Assembly: GCA_005784505.1 (NCBI GenBank)
Contig: VCAZ01000021.1
Span: 3,661,308-3,725,307 of the forward strand
DNA length: 64,000 nucleotides
DNA from: Bagarius yarrelli
Taxonomy: Eukaryota; Chordata; Actinopteri; Siluriformes; Sisoridae
Direction of reading: 5' to 3'
Of this stretch, positions 58,066 to 64,000 are shown in pieces; within the stretch, counting starts at the first letter, position 1, and every line of letters starts with the position of its first letter. The position numbers and the translations under genes were made by a program. The notes under the pieces were generated by a model. It was not told the origin of the DNA. It did no database searches and was given only the letters and a program-made list of their open reading frames with translations.

Positions 58066-58074
58066 TAGTTACCA

Positions 58075-58600
58075 ATTTCCAGTCAATAAGGTTCCGCTTT
58101 CCAGCCATTGAGCTTCCATTTGCCAAACACTGAGATTCCACTTCACAAACACTGAAATTCCACCTCCCAAACACTGAGATTCCACTTCACAAACACTGAG
58201 AGTTCACTCACTCTGAGCGTCCCCTCCCCAACCAAACACTGACATTCCACCTCCCAAACACTGCGTTTCCACTCAAACCGAGCTTCCACTCCCCAACCAA
58301 ACACTGAGATTCCACTCACACAGAGTTTCCACTCCCCGACCAAACAGAGATTCCACCTCCCAAACACTAAGATTTCACTTCACAAACTCTGATCTTCCAC
58401 TTCCAAACCAAACACAGAGGTTCTACCTCCCAAACACTGAAATTCCACTTCCTAAACACAGATTCCAATTCACATCCACTGACGTACCACTTTTAAACCA
58501 CTAAACGTCTAATTGCCAACCACTGAGTTTCCACTTTCCAAACACTGATATTCCACTTCCCAAACACTAAGATTCCACTTCCCGAATATTAAGCTCGGGT
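58075..58600. repeat. minisatellite, diverged 20-22 bp units
   Basis: More than 20 imperfect units built on GAGATTCCACTTCCCAAACACT, with variants such as ACTCCCCAACCAAACAC. Open frames across it are artefacts of the repeat. It lies between the putative exon 8 and exon 9 of bank1. Confidence 0.93.
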
Positions 58601-58959
58601 TTTCCTTTAGAGCATTTTATTAACATCCACTGGCTTGTATAAGCATTTGTCAAGAAACAATTAAAACAGAAAAAAGAAAGAGATTCACCTACAGATACAG
58701 TCATACAGTTATATTAAAGAGTGGTCTACATCTTCATAGTACAGATGCAAAAAAAGGGTTTTAGATATGTAATGCTGACAGACCAAAAGAGTTTAATATA
58801 TAATATAGTGGCAATGGCAAGAAAAATGTGGCCTTAGTGTTCCTAAATGATTGCTTATTCTCAGTTCTTAAACATCTGTCATTCTCTTAAACCTTCATTG
58901 TTTTTATCTGTGGGAGCAAAATACTTTAATTATTCATTGGGGAGGCACTTGTGAAAAAT

Positions 58960-59300
58960 GTGTTGTTCCACTCATGCCTAACATCAAAGTCGCCATCGTT
59001 TGCATCTCCGCCGACTCGTCATGCGTAATTAGGTTGTCTTGTATATCTGTTAATTCTCGCTTTCTACCCTAATGAATATATTCATATCACAGAATGCTAA
59101 TGTGCATTATCAATACGAAAAAGAAAAAGTGTGGGCTATTATTCAGAGTGAATGGAGGAGGTTGCTAAGAAACAGAGTGCAGAGAATGGGAGCTGCAGAC
59201 TGAAACATGCGCCATGCTAAAGTGTGTACTTTCAATAGTCCCCACTCATCAATTCATCATGCACTTTTTTCCCCTGTATTTTCTAGAGCTGCGGTCACTG
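58960..59300. other. bank1: repeat-free bank1 intron stretch, candidate conserved noncoding element
   Basis: Holds GCGTAATTAGG (about 59023), CTAATGAATATATTCATATC (a near-palindrome, about 59070), CTAATGTGCATTATC and GTTGCTAAGAAAC (RFX/X-box-like, about 59161). The CpG content is higher than in the flanks. Resembles conserved regulatory DNA; not tested. Confidence 0.32.
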
Positions 59301-60149
59301 AGTGTATGAGTGGTATGAATAGTCTCATTGTTCATCCTTCACTGTGTTGAACAACCGACACATAATCCGCTTTGAAGCATATTGAGTCTTCTACTGTATC
59401 CACAGTGACAAGGGCATTGCTTTGCACATTACTGGAGTGCTTCACAAATTGATTTTGCAAGGTTTGCAAAACTAACAGAACCTTGGAAGATAGAAGACAT
59501 AAAAACCAGTACATAATATAAAATATTCACCCTTTATTTTGAATGTCTCTTCCTAAATCACAGCATTTAAGACACAGGCAACTGTAACATTTGGCAAGCA
59601 TAGTATCAAAACTTTGGCTCAGAAGTCCAGGCTAAATTACATGTTTAAACAGCCTGAATTGCATGTTTGAATGGGCAAGCTGTAATTGATAAATTAGACA
59701 CTTTTTGCTCCAGAACACATTTTTGGCAGATTCAGCGCTGATTATATATTTCCTCATAATTTTAAACCGGTATTTCAAACTAATAGATGTAGTAAAATCA
59801 AAATTTATGAACTCACAGTATGTCTTAATTCATTTACTGTCATAAAAACATGCAGTAGAGGTTATGCTAAAATGCATGTAATAGTAAAACTGCTTCTAAA
59901 ATAGTAATACATTTCTGCACAACTGATCCGACTCACTTGAAGGAGAGAGTAATTCAGCATGCTCATAATTTAACCAAGCTGTCAGTTGTGATTATATGAC
60001 TGCTTCCTTTTTGTTATTAGATGAGACTAATTAAGTTAATATTTAAATTGCAGAAAAGCTCACCCTAAGCTACTTGCATGTTAACCCTTTGGCCTGAAGC
60101 ATATGTATAATTTGTCTGATCGAAAAGTATTTCGTCACAAGCGGTTGAA

Positions 60150-60479
60150 TTCAGTGACCAGTAGGTGCACTTATCCTCCCTGTGGCCAGGAGATCAAAGG
60201 CCTCATAAGCAAGAGCGATTTTCTTGCCTACCCATCCGAAAATTAAATGGCTGCTAGCCCCTTCTTAGGTGTACTGAAACAGAAAAATAACTGGTCTGAC
60301 CTCCACTGGGCAGCTTTGTGGATATATCTGCCCAGTTCTTCCCGCAGAGAGAGACCCAACAGCTCGTAGCGTCTTCCTCCTGGAATAAGTCGTACTCTGC
60401 TAGTGTTATTACTAGGTTTATAGTTCCTTACTCCAATATAGTGCATGCTAGTTAGTAGGGCTGAACCCGGGTCGAACAA
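60150..60479 (-). pseudogene. DIRS-like tyrosine recombinase relic
   Basis: The minus-strand frame 60479-60243 includes WRSDQLFFCFSTPKKGLAA, which resembles the SDQLFVCFG...KG segment of DIRS tyrosine recombinases. After a stop, an ALAYEAFDLLATG-like segment (frameshifted) continues to about 60180, matching the usual next block. The N-terminal catalytic part is missing. It lies head to head with the plus-strand DIRS parts to its right, whereas an intact element has these genes on one strand, so the locus is rearranged or comprises two insertions. Confidence 0.55.
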
Positions 60480-60499
60480 AAGCTAGGCAGCTAAAAAAA

Positions 60500-60670
60500 C
60501 ACCTCTGCATTGGTGGGTAAAGCCTACGTGGCAGCAGATCTGACTCGAGCATGTCTACCAACAATAGCCTTAAGGCAGGCATACCAGGCCGACCTGATAA
60601 GAGACCTGGAAGAGACCCCGGGAAAAGGTTTTTTTGCCAGGAGAGCTGAGCCTAGGTAGGAAAGGATCAC
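60500..60670 (+). pseudogene. DIRS-like gag relic
   Basis: A plus-strand reading KAYVAADLTRACLPTIALRQ then AYQADLIRDLEETP and FFARRAEP resembles the helical part of DIRS Gag, which precedes the reverse transcriptase. It is short and cut off by a SINE at 60680. Confidence 0.5.
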
Positions 60671-60679
60671 ATCTTAGTA

Positions 60680-60850
60680 TGTGTGAAGTGGTGTCTTAGT
60701 GGTTAAGGTGCTGGTCTGGTGCAGGGGTTTGATTAGCACCACCACCAAGCCACCACTTTGGGCCCTCAATTGCTCAAGTGTATAAAAAAAAAAAAAAAAA
60801 AGTTTGCCCTGGGCAAGGGCATGTGCCAAATGATATAAATGTAAATGTGG
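60680..60850 (+). mobile_element. tRNA-type SINE inside DIRS relic
   Basis: Head AAGTGGTGTCTTAGTGGTTA, B-box-like GGGGTTTGATTAGC, body CCACTTTGGGCCCTCAATTG, an A-run and tail GGCAAGGGCATGTGCCAAAT. Located between the gag-like and RT-like DIRS pieces. Confidence 0.78.
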
Positions 60851-60959
60851 TGTCTAACCCTCCTCTGTGTACCAAGGGAAATACTTTTCCACCTCTGCCA
60901 CTATCATTGGGCTCTCCCATAAAGCTTTGACCAAAATCTCTAAAAAATGAGCGATAGAG

Positions 60960-61800
60960 AAGGTTCCTTCTTACAAAGTGCAGTCTGGATTTTACAGCCA
61001 ATACTTCATAGGTCGCAAGAAGGCTAAAAGGTTGTGTACAATTCTAGATCTATGCTGATCTCGGACTATCAGACAGATCCAGTTCAAAATGCTAACCGTC
61101 AAGCAGTTTGCATCACAGATCAGATCCAAGGACTGGTTTGTTACAATAGATCTCAAAGACGTGTACTTTCACCTATCCATCATTCCTTTTTTCTTTTCCT
61201 CAGTCTTTGTCTTTCTGAAGTTTCAAACTCTATTAGACCTTATGGCTGCAGCATCCAACCTGTGACAATGTCTTCAGACCATAGACAGATTGAGAAACCC
61301 TTGGTTTAAGGTGCATGGTTTGGAATTAGGGGCTCTGAATCATTGCATACCACTTACGATGGATGCCTTACTCACAGGATGGGGATTAGTCATAACTGTC
61401 TCTGCACCCAAGGCCTGTGGGAATAAACTCATCTTTTATGGCACATAAACTGTCTAGAGATGTAGACCGGCATGTGCTAGAAGACATGGAATACTTGACA
61501 CACAAAATGTCAGTGGTTACATGCATCAATCTTCAGCCAGGTTAGCACGCCAGATCATTCGCTCACCAATTGTGATCCACATATCTGAGTCCCTGAATCA
61601 TAGAGCAAACATACTGTCAAGGCAGGGGCTGAGGCGGAAAACATTTGAAAGACATTTCGGAAGAGCAGAAGTAAATCTGTTCACATCATGAGAGATGACA
61701 CACCGGCTGATCTGGTTTTCCTTCACACATCCAGCCCCACTGGGCATGGACGCCATGGTACAGGAGTGGCAGAGGCGCCTGTAGTGTTTCCCATGAGTTC
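60960..61800 (+). pseudogene. DIRS-like reverse transcriptase/RNase H relic
   Basis: SGFYSQYFIGRKKAKRLCTI around 60987-61045 is followed by KMLTVKQFASQIRSKDWF-like text and VTIDLKDVYFHLSIIP (about 61085-61185). This carries the DIRS IDLKDAYFHV motif, with D conserved. Later LMAAASN (about 61240), NPWFKVHGLELGALNH, a LTGWGLV block (about 61375) and SLNHRANILSRQGL, FGRAEVNLF... (about 61590-61690) follow the RNase H order. Several deletions and frameshifts break it; the FADD-like catalytic centre is not visible. Confidence 0.72.
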
Positions 61801-61939
61801 TTTAGTGAGTTTTCTCTGGGTCTCCTGGTTTTCTTACCCAGTCCAGGAACATAGAGTGTAGGCTGATGTCTATCTTGTCGATTGTAACTCTATCTTGTCT
61901 GCAGTGCTTGTTAAGATTTGTAAGTTTGAAAATGATGAA

Positions 61940-62140
61940 AGTGGTAGCTCCACCTAGTGATTAAGGTGTTGGATGGTAAAGTTGCTGTTTGGAAGATCAG
62001 GAGCTCAATTCCCACTAATGCCAAGCTGCTACTGCTGCGACCCTGAGCAAAGCCCCGAACCCTCAACTGCTCAGTTGGCTAAAAAAAGATAAATGTAACT
62101 CACTCTGGATAAGGGTATCCTGTGAAGCATAAATGGCACA
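61940..62140 (+). mobile_element. tRNA-type SINE, nearly full length
   Basis: Head AGTGGTAGCTCCACCTAGTG, B-box-like GAGCTCAATTCCC, body CTGAGCAAAGCCCCGAACCC and tail CACTCTGGATAAGGGTATCC, plus orientation. Confidence 0.82.
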
Positions 62141-62247
62141 AAAAAGATAAAATAATATGAATACACTTTCAAACAACTAATAATTTTTTCTTTTCATGTG
62201 CTTCCGGGGTAATATTCACTTCATGCTAACTTGCTGTGTTTGCATAG

Positions 62248-62311
62248 GAAAAATTCAGTGATGATGACACGACTGATGATACAAGTGTGTATGAGTTGAT
62301 GGGTAGTACTG
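62248..62311 (+). CDS. bank1: BANK1 exon with YxxM motif
   Basis: 64 bases, phase 0 in and phase 1 out; acceptor GCATAG before 62248, donor GTAAGT at 62312. It encodes EKFSDDDTTDDTSVYELMGS. The acidic stretch followed by YELM (codons at 62290-62301) is a YxxM motif, the consensus bound by the SH2 domains of PI3-kinase p85 when phosphorylated; the sister adaptor PIK3AP1 carries several such motifs. Direct joining to exon 7 (45337) or via the doubtful exon at 56794 are both frame-compatible at this acceptor. Confidence 0.8.
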
Positions 62312-62367
62312 GTAAGTCAATACATTATAAATAACTGCTAACTTTATACTATTTTTTACTGTATATA

Positions 62368-62953
62368 CAGTGCATTAAAAAGTATTCAGACCCCTTGAAC
62401 ATTTCACATTTGACACCTTACAACCACAAACTTAAATGTATTTTATTGAGATTTTGTGATAGACCAACACCAAGACATGACCGTCCACTTAATCTGACAG
62501 ACAGCAAGGAGAGCACTGGTCAGAGAAGCAGCCAAGTGGTCCATGGTCACTCTGGAGGAGCTGCAAAATCTACAGCTCATGTGGGAGAATGGCAAAAAGA
62601 AAGCCATTGTTGAAAGGAAGACTTTTTTTTCAGGTTTTCAGTTTTCCACAAGCCATGAAGGGTGCACAGCAAACATGTGAAATAAGGTGCTCTGATGAGA
62701 TAACACCAAAGTTTAATTTTTTGGCCTAAATGCAAAGCGCTATGTGTGGTGAAAAAAGTAAAGCTTTTCTTCACCCTGAATACACTCTAGATGTGCAAAG
62801 CTGGTACAGACATACCCAAAAAGACCTGCTACTGTAATTGCAGCGTAAGGTGGCTCTACAAAATATTGACGTAAGAGGGGCTGGATACAAATGCACGCCA
62901 CACTTTTTAAATTTTTGAAGTTTAAAGGGTATGAGTCATTTTTTAAGGCACTG
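62368..62953. mobile_element. degenerate Tc1-like element filling the penultimate intron
   Basis: Left end CAGTGCATTAAAAAGTATTC and right end AAAAAATGAC...AAGGCACTG are related as inverted repeats, flanked by TA (62366-62367, 62954-62955). Inside, words such as GAGGAGCTGCAAAATCTACA and GAATGGCAAAAAGAAAG match Tc1-family transposase coding DNA, but with large deletions. 586 bp of the 703-bp intron is this element. Confidence 0.85.
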
Positions 62954-63014
62954 TAACATAATGCATGCAGGACCCATTACACCAAGTCACTGTGTGCTGT
63001 TCTTTATTCTCCAG

Positions 63015-63236
63015 TGAAACTGGGGGTTGCTGATGGCAGTGATCAGAAAGTCAGAAAGGCTAAAGTGCAGGAGGAGAAAGACGACGATCCCTATATGCTC
63101 AGCATGAATGATGAAGAATATGACACTATTTTGAACTCCAGCAGCCCAACGGTGATGACCAATCGTCCTCCTGCACCTGCTCCACGACCTGAGAGCCTAC
63201 CTAGCAAGGAAGAGAATGTTCCTTACATCGCCCAAG
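63015..63236 (+). CDS. bank1: BANK1 exon, proline-rich and tyrosine motifs
   Basis: 222 bases, phase 1 on both sides; acceptor CCAG at 63011-63014, donor GTAAAA at 63237. This is the best match to BANK1 rather than BCAP: DDPYMLSMNDEEYDTIL aligns with human EDPYTFAEIDDSEYDMIL. TNRPPAPAPRPESLPSKEEN aligns with human INRPPAPTPRPTSIPPKEET, and VPYIAQ with human TPYIAQ. RPPAPAPRP is a classical SH3-binding type, and the two tyrosines are likely phosphosites by analogy. The length is a multiple of three. The gene continues beyond the window; the C-terminal coiled-coil exons are absent here. Confidence 0.95.
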
Positions 63237-63269
63237 GTAAAACATCAATAAAAGAGACAATAACCTATT

Positions 63270-63770
63270 ATTTCTAACACTGTATGGTCACAGGTTTGTG
63301 AACACCTTACCAGAACACCTGTAGGTTAAACAAAATTTCCCAAGACTAGTTCCATAAAATTCAAAGCGCATTATTGTCTAGGATTAACTGTAGCTTTAGA
63401 ATTTCCCTTCACTGGAACTAAGAGACCCAAACATTCTGCCAGCATGACAATGCCCCCATGCACAAATCTCTTGAGGTTAAAGGAGACATGGTGTGTTATA
63501 CTTAAACTGAATGAATCTTATACAGTATCCTACACAGAGCCCTGACTCTGACTCAACACCTTAGAGATGAATTAAAACACTGCATCCCAGACCTCCTAAC
63601 CCAACATATCTGATCTTACTAATAAGATAAATAATAATAATTTCTTATTCCCATGATCCACTATAAAGTGGAAAAAGTAACCTTAAGACTCAATCTGGAA
63701 TAGAATTGTAAAAAAAAATGTGATGGTCAGGTGTCCCAATACTTTTGGTAATACATGGTTTTTTAAAGGT
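63270..63770. mobile_element. Tc1/mariner-like MITE, diverged
   Basis: The left end ACACTGTATGGTCACAGGTTTGTGAACACC and right end GTGTCCCAATACTTTTGGTAATAC are roughly inverted copies. Inner words (CACTGGAACTAAGAGACCCA, GCCAGCATGACAATGCCCCC) are shared with the family copies at 9520 and 30287. Non-coding; in the bank1 intron after 63236. Confidence 0.7.
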
Positions 63771-64000
63771 TTCCGGGATCAGGTGAAATTGTAAGACTGG
63801 CACTGAAAAAAACAAACATACTTGTTTTAGGTGTATTTATTGAACATGAAACACTGGCTACACTTTGTTGTTATATTTCTTAAATAAGATTTTTAAGATG
63901 ATTAGTTTTGCTGGTCTATTAGGCAGGTAGATCGGTAGTGTTTATAAATACTTAATTTTTTTCTCTTCCCATCTGTGCCTCCATAATCTGACAACAAGTA

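Noticed and set aside
58143..58367. A 74-codon minus-strand frame rich in Trp, Val and Gly
   Set aside because: It is a translation of the minisatellite.
60243..60479. A host gene on the minus strand
   Set aside because: The SDQLFFCF...KKG text resembles a DIRS recombinase, and other DIRS pieces lie beside it.
32423..63236. Assignment of the plus-strand gene to PIK3AP1 (BCAP)
   Set aside because: The two families share TIR-like, DBB and ankyrin regions, but the RPPAPAPRP...PYIAQ exon and the EYDTIL motif match BANK1 closely.

Overview
The window is vertebrate nuclear DNA, almost certainly from a teleost fish. It is AT-rich, has spliced genes with GT-AG introns, and is full of teleost-type repeats: a L2/Jockey-type LINE, tRNA-derived SINEs, Tc1-like transposons, Ty3/gypsy and DIRS remnants, and hAT-type MITEs. 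The species cannot be fixed from sequence alone; an ostariophysan such as a catfish is only a guess. No prokaryotic features, CRISPR arrays, rRNA or functional tRNA genes were seen.

Two host genes are supported. On the minus strand, a short first coding exon of calcineurin A alpha (ppp3ca) lies at 4155..4095, with its donor site and an upstream CCAAT-box promoter near 4340-4520. Positions 1-4088 are therefore the start of ppp3ca intron 1. On the plus strand, bank1 (B-cell scaffold protein with ankyrin repeats) begins at 27466 and runs off the right edge. Nine exons are well supported (27466-27478, 32423-32818, 35989-36101, 41634-41772, 42975-43117, 43409-43523, 45141-45337, 62248-62311, 63015-63236), and one is doubtful (56794-56855). 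They encode the TIR-like domain, the DBB domain, the ankyrin repeats, a YxxM motif and a proline-rich stretch. The divergent ppp3ca/bank1 order matches my recollection of human 4q24.

Layout: 1-4.6 kb, ppp3ca 5' end. 4.9-7.9 kb, LINE and an older LINE tail. 8-27.3 kb, intergenic DNA with SINEs, two hAT MITEs, a perfect 39-bp inverted repeat (9.34 kb), a composite long inverted repeat (14.6-15.4 kb) and a decayed gypsy fragment (19.5-20.9 kb). 27.4-64 kb, bank1. Its introns hold a second gypsy copy with a nested MITE (28.8-31.65 kb), a gag-only LTR element (36.9-39.1 kb), a Tc1 deletion derivative (42.0-42.6 kb), a nearly full-length but frameshifted Tc1 copy (48.1-49.7 kb), a 22-bp-type minisatellite (58.1-58.6 kb) and DIRS remnants (60.1-61.8 kb).

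I did not find a new defence, secretion or biosynthetic system. The points most worth checking are the small ppp3ca exon, the frame-preserving exons and YxxM motif of fish bank1, the unresolved phase break before exon 56794, the inverted-repeat structures, and several repeat-free stretches that resemble conserved noncoding elements.
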